Part shown: positions 1 to 9,311 of the stretch, piece after piece
Position numbering within the stretch: position 1 is the stretch's first letter
Layout: each line of letters begins with the position of its first letter
From: Candidatus Gottesmanbacteria bacterium
GTDB taxonomy: Bacteria; Patescibacteriota; Microgenomatia; UBA10105
Length of the DNA: 53,460 bases
Assembly (NCBI GenBank): GCA_023245415.1
Contig: JAHFKJ010000008.1
Span: 1-53,460, forward strand
Reading direction: 5' to 3'
Program-made: the position numbers and the translations under genes
Notes under the pieces: generated by a model
What the model was told of the DNA's origin: nothing
Database searches by the model: none
Seen by the model: only the letters and a program-made list of their open reading frames with translations

Positions 1-443
1 GTGTGCAGAAATGCAAAAGAAAGAAATATGGCTGCCAACAAACCAATCCGTTTATTGTAAAACTGCCTTCCCATATAATAAACCAGCCACACTGTTGCCA
101 CACCAAACATTGCCATGGTTAAACGTCCGATTAATAATAATTCCCGCGGATCTTTGATAAAACTGATGAGGACATCAAAAGGTGATTTAAAAATGCCGAA
201 AATTTTTCCTAAAACAAAATATACACCGTATTCTATCAGCAGAAAATATGGCACAAACTGTCCGTACATCGGCCGGAAAGGTTTTAGCCAATTGGCGCCG
301 GAATACAAGGCAGCCGCAATAAGTGCCCCTTCGTCTCCAATTTGCATTTGCGGTAGCCCAAACTGAATCCCCCACAGACGTAACAATGCAGCCAATATTA
401 ATATAAATAGCAGAGGCAGATTTCTAGTAATAATTTTTTGCAT
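1..443 (-). CDS. GT-C (PMT/ArnT-like) glycosyltransferase, N-terminal part
   Basis: This gene runs off the left edge; 147 codons are visible. It starts at ATG 443-441, one base after the TAA of the upstream gene, so the two are co-transcribed. The protein opens with a hydrophobic helix (about residues 9-24) and then a short loop containing GDEGALIAAALYS. An acidic DE pair in the first periplasmic loop is typical of the GT39/GT83 (PMT and ArnT) dolichyl- or undecaprenyl-phosphate-sugar glycosyltransferases. A second segment, IGRLTMAMFGVATVWLVYYM, matches the second helix of that family. The expected role is sugar transfer from a lipid carrier on the outer face of the membrane. Family assignment is by pattern only, and the catalytic C-terminal part lies outside the window. 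Confidence 0.72.
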   Translation of the reverse strand, partial: MQKIITRNLPLLFILILAALLRLWGIQFGLPQMQIGDEGALIAAALYSGANWLKPFRPMYGQFVPYFLLIEYGVYFVLGKIFGIFKSPFDVLISFIKDPRELLLIGRLTMAMFGVATVWLVYYMGRQFYNKRIGLLAAIFLSFAFLH

Positions 444-444
444 A

Positions 445-2007
445 TTATGGAAGCAGTTTTTGTATTTTTCCATCTTCGAATTTGTAAATTTTATTTTGTA
501 ATAAATCTAAATCCGATTTTACAAATTCTACTTCTAAAGTACGGCCGTCTATTTCAGTAGCTCTATAGATATTCGGCTGTTCAATAATTCGTCTTCCCAT
601 TGCATCTTGGGCGGGTTTAAATAAAACAAAACCTTGCTGACTCACCAAATATAATAGCGTGGGGGAGCCGATTATTGCTTGTGATTGAATTCCAACGGTC
701 ATTGGAGTAAAAACAAAAGTTGGGGATGGTTTTCCAGTCAACAATTCATAGGCTTCTGTAAAATATGATCTATGTACATATACACCGTTGAGAGAGTCAG
801 GAATATTAATTAGATAAATCAGTTGTGCAGACGGATTTTTTTGTAATTCATCTGCCAGTTGAATCAGAATTGTATGCGCAGTTTCTCCAGCTTTTAACCA
901 ATTTAAACTTTTTTGATAAAGGACCACACTTTGAAAAATAAGCAGTCCGAATATACCAAACGTAAAAAACTTTCTAATCCATTCTTCTTTAATAGTTTTA
1001 TAAAGGCTAAAAAATAAATACACTCCTGTTATCGTTGCCATACTAACCGGTAAATATAGATACCGTTGTTCAGTAAATAATTTTGCAGTCGGTAACCACG
1101 TTATACCGATGAGTAAAATTAAAGTCCAAAACAACCCCTTCTTTTTTTTGAGTTTTGTTGAGATCTGGTTACGTAGATACCAACTAATTCCTAACAATAA
1201 TAATATGCAAGCAATGTAGATAAGAAATAGTCGAGAGACTGAATTAGCTTCAAACCGACCACTTAACTTAAAAATATCTACGCTATTCAAAGATAAAATC
1301 CAATGCAAAATTGAAATAGCGATGAGTATAAAATAAGTCAAAAATAATTTAAGATATTTTAATAAAACAAGATAAAAGTGTGTTTCTTCAAGATGATATA
1401 ACAGCAGACACACTGCAAGCGGTAATGTGAAAGTTATTTCTGCGCTAAAGATCGCCAAACAAAAAGTGAATACATGTATCACCAACCAAAATCGTTTTCG
1501 CATCTTTATAAACTGAAGAAGAGTCACAAGCGACGCCAGATAAATTACTGTTCCGGTAAGAAACAAGATTGCAGACATAAAATATACTGCTTCTGAAATA
1601 AAGGGAAAAATCCCAAAACACAACCCAGATAAGAAGGCAATTTTTTCATTTTGGGTGAGCTGATATGTAAAAATTGCCAGCAAGCATACCGCAAGTAAAT
1701 GTAAGGAAAAACTTATGAGATGTGTCTGAAATACCTGCATATTAAGTGGAACCGTATTTAACCAAATAAGCCAAGCGCTAAGTGGTGCGTGATGTCCAGT
1801 ATGTTGCACGGCGCTGATTCCACCCAACGCTTGAGGAAGAAGTAATCGGAAACTGTCTTTGAATTCCAAATTTTTTACGACTTTCCAGAGGTAATAATCG
1901 TCGGAAACAAAGTATGCATGAAATGATGGCAGATATAAATAGAAAATCCAGAGCATAGACCCTACGAAAATTAAACTTCGGGTGAAACGCGTGTTTTTTA
2001 TTCGCAT
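445..2007 (-). CDS. Polytopic membrane protein, probable GT-C glycosyltransferase
   Basis: A 520-aa protein with about ten or more hydrophobic helices. After the first helix comes a loop with an acidic pair (YFVSDDYYLW, near residue 37), as in GT-C glycosyltransferases and TMTC/PMT-like proteins. The last 130 residues are a soluble, probably extracytoplasmic domain. It overlaps nothing and ends one base before the next GT-C gene, so the two form an operon. The start is ATG 2007; a TATATA/TTATAT box lies just upstream on the minus strand. The function (sugar transfer from a polyprenyl carrier) is inferred from topology and the DD loop; no specific substrate can be named. Confidence 0.6.
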   Translation of the reverse strand: MRIKNTRFTRSLIFVGSMLWIFYLYLPSFHAYFVSDDYYLWKVVKNLEFKDSFRLLLPQALGGISAVQHTGHHAPLSAWLIWLNTVPLNMQVFQTHLISFSLHLLAVCLLAIFTYQLTQNEKIAFLSGLCFGIFPFISEAVYFMSAILFLTGTVIYLASLVTLLQFIKMRKRFWLVIHVFTFCLAIFSAEITFTLPLAVCLLLYHLEETHFYLVLLKYLKLFLTYFILIAISILHWILSLNSVDIFKLSGRFEANSVSRLFLIYIACILLLLGISWYLRNQISTKLKKKKGLFWTLILLIGITWLPTAKLFTEQRYLYLPVSMATITGVYLFFSLYKTIKEEWIRKFFTFGIFGLLIFQSVVLYQKSLNWLKAGETAHTILIQLADELQKNPSAQLIYLINIPDSLNGVYVHRSYFTEAYELLTGKPSPTFVFTPMTVGIQSQAIIGSPTLLYLVSQQGFVLFKPAQDAMGRRIIEQPNIYRATEIDGRTLEVEFVKSDLDLLQNKIYKFEDGKIQKLLP

Positions 2008-2034
2008 ACTTATATATAACCCATAGTTTAAATA

Positions 2035-2043
2035 TGCTATACT
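2035..2043 (+). promoter_or_regulatory. Extended -10 promoter for the SGNH hydrolase gene
   Basis: TGCTATACT is an extended -10 (TGn + TATACT) in the 75-nt divergent spacer. The predicted start is near 2050, leaving a leader of about 33 nt with no clear Shine-Dalgarno. No good -35 is seen, as is usual for extended -10 promoters. Confidence 0.45.
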
Positions 2044-2082
2044 GAAGGACTTAAATTCATATTTTTTCTCTTATCTTTATGT

Positions 2083-3210
2083 ATGATAATTAGAAAACCG
2101 CGAACGAACTTCATAAGAGTATACACAATTATTGCATCTGCTATTGGAACTTCAATAATAATATTCTTAATTGTAAACCTACCGTTATTTATGCTTCTGA
2201 AAATACTTGATCCACCTCCGCTTATCCAACAAGTAAAAGATAAATGGGGTAAATGTTTTTCGGCTCAAGATTCTAAGAATCTCTCATTATTGTTATCTGA
2301 AACATGGGGTCGTCCTTACCGTTTTGAACCTTACGTAGACCATATGGAGAGACTATTTCATGGGACAAATGTCAATGTATCCCAACAGGGTTTTCGTTAT
2401 ATCGAAAATCAGGGTCCATGGCCTCCTGTAAATAATGTAATAAATATATTTATTTTTGGCGGATCGACTACTTTTGGATACGGGGTCAGCGACGGTCACA
2501 CTATACCATCGTTTCTCCAAAATATACTCCGGGACCGCTTAAAAAAAGAAGTTAACGTTTACAATTTTGGAGGCGGACATTTTTATTCTTCACAAGAATT
2601 GATTCTTTTTGAAAGACTCATATCCAAACTTGATGTACCAATACACATGGCCATATTTATTGACGGATTGAATGACTTTGGAAATCCCCAAGACCAATCA
2701 CCTGCTAGCACCGAATTAAAGCAAGTACTTGACGGTCGGTTAAAATATAGTGCAAAATTACTGATTTCTAATATTCCTCTGGTTCAATTATTTTCATACT
2801 TTTCGCATCCAGCGAAATTATTAGCAACAGTCGATGAATCGAAAACTGCACAAAAGATTCTCAAACGCTATCAAAAAAACAAACAGATAATAGAGGGCGT
2901 AGCCAGTATTTCAAACACAAAAACACTCTTTGTGTGGCAACCTGTTCCCTGGTACCCAAAATATTCCGAAATCATCCAAAGTCTTATGGGAGACTTCAAA
3001 TATACAAAACTCGGGTACGAAATGACATATCAAGCATACCTCGATGGCAAATTCGGATTAAATTTCTTATGGCTTGCCGACGAAACCACCCAGTCACAAT
3101 GCGCTAACTATGTTGACTCTATACATTATAGTCCCCGCATGGCGCAACAATTGGCCCAGCGAATAGCAAATCAAATAGAACCGCTTTTGAGTGATCAATC
3201 AGTCAAGTAA
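2083..3210 (+). CDS. Membrane-anchored SGNH/GDSL-family hydrolase
   Basis: A 375-aa protein with one N-terminal transmembrane helix (about residues 13-40) and an extracytoplasmic domain. The SGNH blocks are visible: FGGSTTFG with nucleophile Ser128 (block I), NFGGGHF (block II, about 161-167), DGLNDFG with Asn197 (block III) and DSIH with Asp345 and His348 (block V). Such proteins in glycan loci commonly add or remove O-acyl groups on polysaccharides. The ORF overlaps the end of the convergent glycosyltransferase gene by 8 nt. Family membership is strong; whether it is an esterase or a transferase, and on which polymer, is not shown by the sequence. Confidence 0.78.
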   Translation: MIIRKPRTNFIRVYTIIASAIGTSIIIFLIVNLPLFMLLKILDPPPLIQQVKDKWGKCFSAQDSKNLSLLLSETWGRPYRFEPYVDHMERLFHGTNVNVSQQGFRYIENQGPWPPVNNVINIFIFGGSTTFGYGVSDGHTIPSFLQNILRDRLKKEVNVYNFGGGHFYSSQELILFERLISKLDVPIHMAIFIDGLNDFGNPQDQSPASTELKQVLDGRLKYSAKLLISNIPLVQLFSYFSHPAKLLATVDESKTAQKILKRYQKNKQIIEGVASISNTKTLFVWQPVPWYPKYSEIIQSLMGDFKYTKLGYEMTYQAYLDGKFGLNFLWLADETTQSQCANYVDSIHYSPRMAQQLAQRIANQIEPLLSDQSVK

Positions 3211-4159
3211 ACTTATATTTCGTAAATCCTAACTTTGAATCGACAATATAGAGCGGTCTATGTTTACCCTCTTCGTAAATCCTTCCTAAATACTCACCAA
3301 TAATTCCTAATGAAATGAGCTGGACGCTTCCCAGAAATAAAATTAGAACTACCAGTGACGACCACCCTCTAACCGTATCTCCCCGAAGCGTGACAATAAG
3401 TGCATATATGAGATAGGCTACACCGCAAGTTGCAGACAGAATCCCTAAGACTGTAACCATTCTCAGGGGTAGCAAAGAAAAAGAAAATAGCGCATTTAAT
3501 CCCAGCTTTGACATTTCCGTTGTACTGTATTTAGATTGTCCAGCATACCTTTTCTCGCGCTTATATTCTATTCCAATTTGTTTAAATCCAATCCAGCTTA
3601 CCATGCCTCGCAAAAATCGTTGATATTCGCGGGTCGTTCTCAATGTTTCGATCACTCTTTTTGAGATGAGCCGAAAATCTCCGACGTTTTTCGGAATCTT
3701 AGTGGAAGATAAAATATTTATAATTTGATAAAACAGATTAGCGCTAATTAGCTTGAATCTATTTTCACCAATCCTCACGCGTCTAACTGTGTATACAACG
3801 TCAAATCCATCACGCCATTTTTTAAGCATCTCGGGAATCAGTTCAGGCGGGTCCTGTAAATCCGCATCCATAATTATAGCTACATCACCGTTTGTATTAT
3901 CCAGACCACAGGTAATTGCCATCTGGTGACCGAAATTCCGGGAAAGGCTGATTAATTTGACGCTTTTATCTTTTCGGTAAAGATTTTCGATGATAGTGGC
4001 CGAGCTATCAGTCGCTCCGTCATTGACAAAAATGATTTCGTGCCGATAACTTTCCAACACACTATTTAATCTGTGATAAAGGACCGGAATATTTGTCTCC
4101 TCATTAAATACCGGTATAACGATTGATATATAAAGAGATTTATAAGAGATTTTGTTCAT
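3203..4159 (-). CDS. GtrB/ArnC-like polyprenyl-phosphate glycosyltransferase (GT2)
   Basis: A 318-aa GT2 enzyme with the GT-A fold at the N-terminus (VIPVFNEE, residues 14-21; DAD at 98-100 in MDADLQDPPE) and two C-terminal transmembrane helices (about 230-255 and 265-290). The order catalytic domain, QSKY motif, two helices, then IGEYLGRIYEE is that of GtrB/DPMS-type enzymes, which load a sugar from a nucleotide donor onto undecaprenyl phosphate at the inner face. It is the last gene of the minus-strand glycan operon and overlaps the aminotransferase gene by 4 nt (ATGA). Its product would feed the GT-C transferases encoded nearby; that link is inference. Confidence 0.88.
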   Translation of the reverse strand: MNKISYKSLYISIVIPVFNEETNIPVLYHRLNSVLESYRHEIIFVNDGATDSSATIIENLYRKDKSVKLISLSRNFGHQMAITCGLDNTNGDVAIIMDADLQDPPELIPEMLKKWRDGFDVVYTVRRVRIGENRFKLISANLFYQIINILSSTKIPKNVGDFRLISKRVIETLRTTREYQRFLRGMVSWIGFKQIGIEYKREKRYAGQSKYSTTEMSKLGLNALFSFSLLPLRMVTVLGILSATCGVAYLIYALIVTLRGDTVRGWSSLVVLILFLGSVQLISLGIIGEYLGRIYEEGKHRPLYIVDSKLGFTKYKFT

Positions 4160-5274
4160 AAATGCTTACTAATAAATTTATTCACTTTTTCAATTACGTA
4201 CTCAACCTCAATCTGCGTCAGATGAGGACCGATCGGCAGGCTAACTACTTGGGCCGCAAGCAAATTTGTGACCGGATAATTTGAGCGTAATGAATTCAAT
4301 TCACTGTATGCTTTTTGTGCATAAGGTGGAATTGGATAATGTACTAATGTTCCTATGCCTAGTTGATTTAAATAATCGACAAAATTGGTTCTTTTTTTCG
4401 TCCGTATCACAAACAGATGCCAGACATGTTTATTTCCCTGATCTTCAACAGGATTTTGGAACATTCCATTTTTTTGCGGATTCAGATGCTTCAGATATAA
4501 ATCAGCAATGATCCGACGTCGCTGATTCCACTCATCTAAATGCTTAAGTTTAACTCTTAAGATCGCTGCCTGGATCTCATCTAACCTGCTGTTAGTACCT
4601 TTGTAAAGGTGAACGTATTTTTTCCTCGAACCATAATCCCTTAATGTGGACACGTAATCTGCAATTTTTTTATCGCTGGTAGTAATCGCCCCCCCGTCTC
4701 CATATGCGCCGAGATTTTTCCCCGGATAAAAACTAAATCCCGCACCGTCCCCGAGCGACCCGGATTTTTTCCCATAATGCTTTGCCCCATGTGCTTGCGC
4801 TGCATCTTCGACCAGGATTGATTTATATTTATTGCAAATAGATTTTATGTCCCTAATATTTGCGGTTTGACCATAAAGATGGACTGGTATAACAGATTTG
4901 GTTTTTTTGGTAAATGCCGGTTCGATTTTTTGCGGGTCAATATTGTATGTCAATACATCGGGGTCAACCAATACCGGTATCGCACCAATATTGCTAATCG
5001 CTAAAATTGTCGCGATAAACGTATTCGCAGGCACTATAACTTCGTCGCCCTCACCTATTCGAAAAGCCCTTAATAGTAATTCGAGCGCGTTCAAACCATT
5101 ACCGACTCCAATACAATATTTAGTTCCGCAATAATTGGCAAACTCCTGTTCAAATTTTCGGACTTGCTCCCCGTTGATGAATTTGCCATTATTTAAAACA
5201 TTTTTTATCGCCCGGTCAATTTCAGGTTTTAACTCTTCATAAGTAGCACCAACATTCAAAAATTGGACTCTCAT
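4156..5274 (-). CDS. DegT/DnrJ/EryC1-family sugar aminotransferase
   Basis: A 372-aa PLP-dependent aminotransferase acting on keto-sugar nucleotides. The PLP lysine is Lys186 in SFYPGKNLGAYGDGG, and the cofactor-binding VEDAAQAHGA holds Asp157 and Gln160. It overlaps the following gene by 4 nt and the preceding acyltransferase gene by 4 nt, a common aminotransferase plus N-acyltransferase pair. Together they would make an N-acylated amino sugar such as a 3-acetamido sugar (FdtB/FdtC, QdtB/QdtC or WbpE/WbpD style). The exact sugar cannot be told from sequence alone, and no dTDP-glucose pathway genes are in the window. Confidence 0.9.
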   Translation of the reverse strand: MRVQFLNVGATYEELKPEIDRAIKNVLNNGKFINGEQVRKFEQEFANYCGTKYCIGVGNGLNALELLLRAFRIGEGDEVIVPANTFIATILAISNIGAIPVLVDPDVLTYNIDPQKIEPAFTKKTKSVIPVHLYGQTANIRDIKSICNKYKSILVEDAAQAHGAKHYGKKSGSLGDGAGFSFYPGKNLGAYGDGGAITTSDKKIADYVSTLRDYGSRKKYVHLYKGTNSRLDEIQAAILRVKLKHLDEWNQRRRIIADLYLKHLNPQKNGMFQNPVEDQGNKHVWHLFVIRTKKRTNFVDYLNQLGIGTLVHYPIPPYAQKAYSELNSLRSNYPVTNLLAAQVVSLPIGPHLTQIEVEYVIEKVNKFISKHL

Positions 5275-5810
5275 TTAGCTTTATGTTTATGGACAAGTTC
5301 AGACCGTTTTTTTAAAACATTTGCCGGATTACCAATAACTACTAGGCCATCTGCCACATTACGAGTCACGACACTTCCAGCACCTATCAAAACATTTGCA
5401 CCGATTTTGATACCCGGCAATATAGTAGCGTTTGATCCAATCACCGTATTTTTTCCCACAGTCGCTCCTCCTACTTTTTCAGTACAGATCCGACACGGAG
5501 GATAAGGGTCGTTCGTAAAAACCACATGCGGACTAATTATCACCATGTCAGCCAAGGTAACTCCTTCAAGAAAACAGTCTGTATGTATTTTGACATTGTT
5601 CCCGATTTTATTTCCCGGTCCCAGGTAAGAATTAGTACCTATGATCACATCATCGCCAATGATATTATTTTCTCTGATGACGGCATTATGTCCAGTTATC
5701 AATCTTCTGCCAAAAGCTGAGCCTTGATAAATTACACTTCCTGACCGAAGTTTCGCGTCATTTTTTTTAACCCAATTTTTCAACTCATTTATACCTAATA
5801 TTTTTGCCAT
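5271..5810 (-). CDS. Left-handed beta-helix acyltransferase, sugar N-acetyltransferase-like
   Basis: A 179-aa protein with hexapeptide repeats ([LIV]-G-x4) from about residue 40 to 165, for example IGDDVIIGTNSYLG and IGANVLIGAGSVVT. The loop VFTNDPYPP followed by a Cys-containing segment resembles WbpD/WlbB- and FdtC-type sugar-nucleotide N-acetyltransferases. It overlaps the DegT aminotransferase gene (ATGA) and probably acylates the amino group that enzyme installs. The start at 5810 lies 19 nt after the end of the upstream GT4 gene. The acyl donor is presumably acetyl-CoA; this is family knowledge. Confidence 0.85.
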   Translation of the reverse strand: MAKILGINELKNWVKKNDAKLRSGSVIYQGSAFGRRLITGHNAVIRENNIIGDDVIIGTNSYLGPGNKIGNNVKIHTDCFLEGVTLADMVIISPHVVFTNDPYPPCRICTEKVGGATVGKNTVIGSNATILPGIKIGANVLIGAGSVVTRNVADGLVVIGNPANVLKKRSELVHKHKAK

Positions 5811-5829
5811 ACATTTATTTGTTTGAATA

Positions 5830-6945
5830 TTACACCAAATCGTAAAAACATTTTTTGTATTGTTTAGAAATAGTGGACCAGGAGAATTTTTCCATCCTTA
5901 GTCTGCGATGAAAATCTCTTTTACTTGAAAGTGCCCGTTCTAACGCTTTTGCATACTTCTTAATATTAGATACATCACAGGTAATTCCAATTCCTTTTAA
6001 GAGTTTAACCAAATTCTCTTCCTTATTTGCAACTACCGGCAAGTTAGTAGCCAGTGCCTCCAAATGTACCATACCCCATCCTACTTCCCAGGGCGCACTG
6101 TGAGTAAATACGTCGGCAGCACGATAGAACTGATCTAATCTAGAGTAGGCTGAACTTTGAAAAAGAAATCGGCCGTTTCCCAGATATTTTTGCGCTGCTT
6201 GAATTAAATTGGATTTTAACGGGCCGTTACCGATTATGAGTAGACTCCCCTTTCTCAATTTGCCCACAGCTTTAATAGTCAAATCTACTTTTTTCCAGGG
6301 GTATAGGGCTGATATAGTGAGAATTATCGGATGTACAAGATTTATTTGTGCTACTTTCCCATTCGGATTAAATTTATTTAGATCGACTCCCGTCGAAATG
6401 TAAGTTACTTTGAGGTCGGAAAAATGTGTCTTCAGAAACCGCTTGATGACGGGATTGGTTGTGATATAAGCATCGGGTTTGAGTTTTGCAATTAAAGGCT
6501 CAATACCTCCTAAAGATGCATAAATAAATGGAATTGATCGTGTAAAACGAACAAATTTACAAATTAATGCGCCCCAAAAACCATTCGCCGGAAATAAGAT
6601 GTCAATTTTATCACTTAAAAGTTGCGGTAGACATATCAAACTAAACCCCAGCATTTCAATCTCAAAAGGAGTCAGATGAAATTTATCAAGTACATTTTTA
6701 AAAAAATTAAATTTATAAATTCTTTGTATGAACCAATTATCCCCAGTTATACATTTGATTTGTCTGATATGTATCCCCCTTAGTGCCAAATCTTTTATCA
6801 ACTGCGAAGGTTTTAAAACAAATCGCACCCAGATCGTAATGTCAAATTCAGGGTGTAAACATTTGGCCAGTTCATAAATTGTAATTTCTGCACCCCTGTC
6901 AGTTATCCCAAGCTGCGGAATTAAGATCCCAATCTTAGGCTTCAT
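5830..6945 (-). CDS. GT4-family glycosyltransferase
   Basis: A 371-aa GT-B-fold enzyme. The N-terminal domain begins KIGILIPQLGITDRGAE; the C-terminal nucleotide-binding domain has IGNGPLKSNL, the FTHSAPWEVGW loop and the family EX7E motif (EVGWGMVHLE). It is expected to transfer a sugar from a nucleotide donor to a lipid-linked intermediate in the cytoplasm. The ATG overlaps the stop of the upstream flippase gene by 4 nt, so translation is coupled. Donor and acceptor are not predictable. Confidence 0.85.
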   Translation of the reverse strand: MKPKIGILIPQLGITDRGAEITIYELAKCLHPEFDITIWVRFVLKPSQLIKDLALRGIHIRQIKCITGDNWFIQRIYKFNFFKNVLDKFHLTPFEIEMLGFSLICLPQLLSDKIDILFPANGFWGALICKFVRFTRSIPFIYASLGGIEPLIAKLKPDAYITTNPVIKRFLKTHFSDLKVTYISTGVDLNKFNPNGKVAQINLVHPIILTISALYPWKKVDLTIKAVGKLRKGSLLIIGNGPLKSNLIQAAQKYLGNGRFLFQSSAYSRLDQFYRAADVFTHSAPWEVGWGMVHLEALATNLPVVANKEENLVKLLKGIGITCDVSNIKKYAKALERALSSKRDFHRRLRMEKFSWSTISKQYKKCFYDLV

Positions 6946-8423
6946 AATGAGGGAGCTATGAGCTTTTTTAGTTTCAATAAATCTTCCATTAGAGTTTTAT
7001 ATTCAAATATTAAAAGAAGTACAAAATAAACCGCGATACCGCTACTGCCGATGATGATGAGCTGCCAGATGGAACGAATGTTTATTATTAACGTTATATA
7101 TTTTACTACTATTGCGCACACTATCGAATACATAAAATATGGAATTACGTTTCGCCAAAAATCAATTTCCACTTTCTTTTTGACCGCAATAAGCGGAATG
7201 AAAAATGTGGCTGAGACGAATATTCCGGCAATCGGGACACCATTAAACCCAAAATGGGCAACAAGGGGAACAGTTAGTATCCATTGTAATAGGGCCCAAA
7301 AAAGAGATATATTTCGTACGGCGGCTGATTTGCCTAAAGCAAAAAGGACATCGGTAAATAAAACACAGTGAAGCAGAAATACTCCTTGAATCAGCGATAA
7401 ATACAGTGTCGTCAGTCCCGGCAGCCATTTCTCGGTATAGAGGATGGTTGTAAGTGATGGCGCCAATGCAAAAATTAATGCCAAAAGCGGAAAAGAAAAT
7501 AGACAGGATAATTTAAGCATTTTTTCAATCAAAACTTTTAGGAATTTTTTATCTTCCTGACTTCTGGCTGCAGCTGGAAATATCAATTTTTCCACGACAT
7601 CAAAAGGGGCTAATCCGGCACTTCTTACTCCGCCGGCCCAATTGATAAACCCCACAGCTTTTGGTCCTGTCCAAGAACCAACGACGATGGGAACAACCGC
7701 GCTATTTAATGAACTTACCAAATTGTTTGTCTGAAAATTGAGACCAAACGGTAAAAATGGTTTGATGTTGGTGTAAGAAAAATTAAAACCTATCGGCCAT
7801 GGGTAAAACCAATAGTATATAAGAATCGCGAATGCTTTACCCAGTAATAATCCCATAACGATTCCCCCCAATCCCCATCCCTGAATTACAAAAGCTATCG
7901 TTAAAGTTTGGGTCAAAATTGATGTCAGGATTTCACCAATAGTGAATTTGCGAAACTCGAGTCGCCTTTGAAGAAGATGCATAGGTATCGTCGCTATATG
8001 ATCAAGGAGCACTGAAAAAGAAAAAATCCGTAGCCACCAGATACCCGATACACCCAACTGACCCTTGTACCAGACGTTAATATATGGAGCTAGTACGTAT
8101 ATAAATGCGATAAATAAACATGATGCACCAATAAGCAAAGTAAAGATCGCCCTCAGTTCATATTTGGTAATTTGGGTTTTTTTTTGGACGATAGCCGGAC
8201 CCATGCCAAAATTGGCCACGAGTCCGAATGTCAGTATCAAAAATGAAATTATGCCAAAAATACCAAAAACTTCGGGAAGCAATATCCGGGCTAATATGAC
8301 ATTGGTCAGTGTCAGAAGGATCTGCAAAATTACGCGACGCGTTCCTATGACAAAAACCCCTGCAGCCATTCGTTTTTTGAGCATCGTACTCGTTAAGAAA
8401 TGTTCATCCTTAAGTTCCGTCAT
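6942..8423 (-). CDS. Wzx-type polysaccharide flippase (MOP superfamily)
   Basis: A 493-aa protein with about 12-14 hydrophobic helices, starting after a short basic cytoplasmic tail. The first helix region (RRVILQILLTLTNVILARIL followed by PEVFGIFGI) is the characteristic start of polysaccharide_synt/Wzx proteins. It would flip undecaprenyl-diphosphate-linked oligosaccharide across the membrane. It sits among glycosyltransferase genes and overlaps the next gene by 4 nt. No Wzy polymerase is obvious in the window, although one of the unassigned polytopic proteins could serve. Confidence 0.87.
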   Translation of the reverse strand: MTELKDEHFLTSTMLKKRMAAGVFVIGTRRVILQILLTLTNVILARILLPEVFGIFGIISFLILTFGLVANFGMGPAIVQKKTQITKYELRAIFTLLIGASCLFIAFIYVLAPYINVWYKGQLGVSGIWWLRIFSFSVLLDHIATIPMHLLQRRLEFRKFTIGEILTSILTQTLTIAFVIQGWGLGGIVMGLLLGKAFAILIYYWFYPWPIGFNFSYTNIKPFLPFGLNFQTNNLVSSLNSAVVPIVVGSWTGPKAVGFINWAGGVRSAGLAPFDVVEKLIFPAAARSQEDKKFLKVLIEKMLKLSCLFSFPLLALIFALAPSLTTILYTEKWLPGLTTLYLSLIQGVFLLHCVLFTDVLFALGKSAAVRNISLFWALLQWILTVPLVAHFGFNGVPIAGIFVSATFFIPLIAVKKKVEIDFWRNVIPYFMYSIVCAIVVKYITLIINIRSIWQLIIIGSSGIAVYFVLLLIFEYKTLMEDLLKLKKLIAPSL

Positions 8424-8424
8424 C

Positions 8425-9300
8425 TTATGTTTTAGATCCTAAATTCTTTATATTGGGATTTGCATTAAACAAAGTTAACCATAACCTTACCGTCATCCCG
8501 CTAAATAATGCGAAATCAAATATAAGTTTAAACACGAGATACCAAGGTTTTCGTTCCCGAATCGCATCAATTAGACCTTTTCGCAGAGAATTAAACGGCG
8601 AAAAAATGATATAATTCTTAAGCGTCACCGGCACTCCACCTTTTCTTCCCTTGCGATATGCTCCGTCGAAAACTTTGACCAAAGTATCCGGATTATAGTG
8701 ATAACAAATCGCTCCCGGTACCACTAGACCTGCGTTATTCACGCCTAACTTATTTAGTACAGTGATATCGTTGGAATATCCGGTTTCCGAAAATCCGCCG
8801 GCTTTGATAAATGCATTTCTCATAATAGCACGGAAGTTATTCCCACGAATAGGATCATTGATCGGAATACGTCGGTTTTTTGGTAAATATGCATTGATAT
8901 TCCAACACTGTGACCAGACGTTTTCCGGATTGGCAACGTATTCATCATTGGTATATGTCGCAATCACTTTTCCAGTCATAATTGGCTTAACCAAACGTTC
9001 AATAAATTTTCTGTCGAAATAATAATCAGCATCAGGGAAAACTAAGATATTTCCTGTAGATTTCGTAAATCCAAGATTCCTGGCTGTTGCCTGTTCGAAA
9101 TGTTTAATCCGATAAATGTGTATTTGCGGATGAGTTTTTTTAAATGCTGTAAGTTTTTCCCACGTTTTATCCGTTGATCCATCGTCTACCACAATCAACT
9201 CATCAAGATTTACGGTTTGTTGAACAAGTGTGGCCAGACATTTCCTGATATGTTTTTCTTCATTATATGCGGCAATGATAACTGAAATAGTTTTCCCCAT
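8425..9300 (-). CDS. GT2-family glycosyltransferase
   Basis: A 291-aa enzyme with a GT-A domain: SVIIAAYNEEKHIRKCL at the N-terminus, VVDDGSTDKTW and the DXD-like FPDADYYFD. The C-terminus has one or two hydrophobic stretches (about residues 250-275), suggesting membrane association. It begins 11 nt after the methyltransferase gene ends and stops one base before the flippase start. Sugar specificity is unknown. Confidence 0.87.
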   Translation of the reverse strand: MGKTISVIIAAYNEEKHIRKCLATLVQQTVNLDELIVVDDGSTDKTWEKLTAFKKTHPQIHIYRIKHFEQATARNLGFTKSTGNILVFPDADYYFDRKFIERLVKPIMTGKVIATYTNDEYVANPENVWSQCWNINAYLPKNRRIPINDPIRGNNFRAIMRNAFIKAGGFSETGYSNDITVLNKLGVNNAGLVVPGAICYHYNPDTLVKVFDGAYRKGRKGGVPVTLKNYIIFSPFNSLRKGLIDAIRERKPWYLVFKLIFDFALFSGMTVRLWLTLFNANPNIKNLGSKT

Positions 9301-9311
9301 GCGTGATGAAT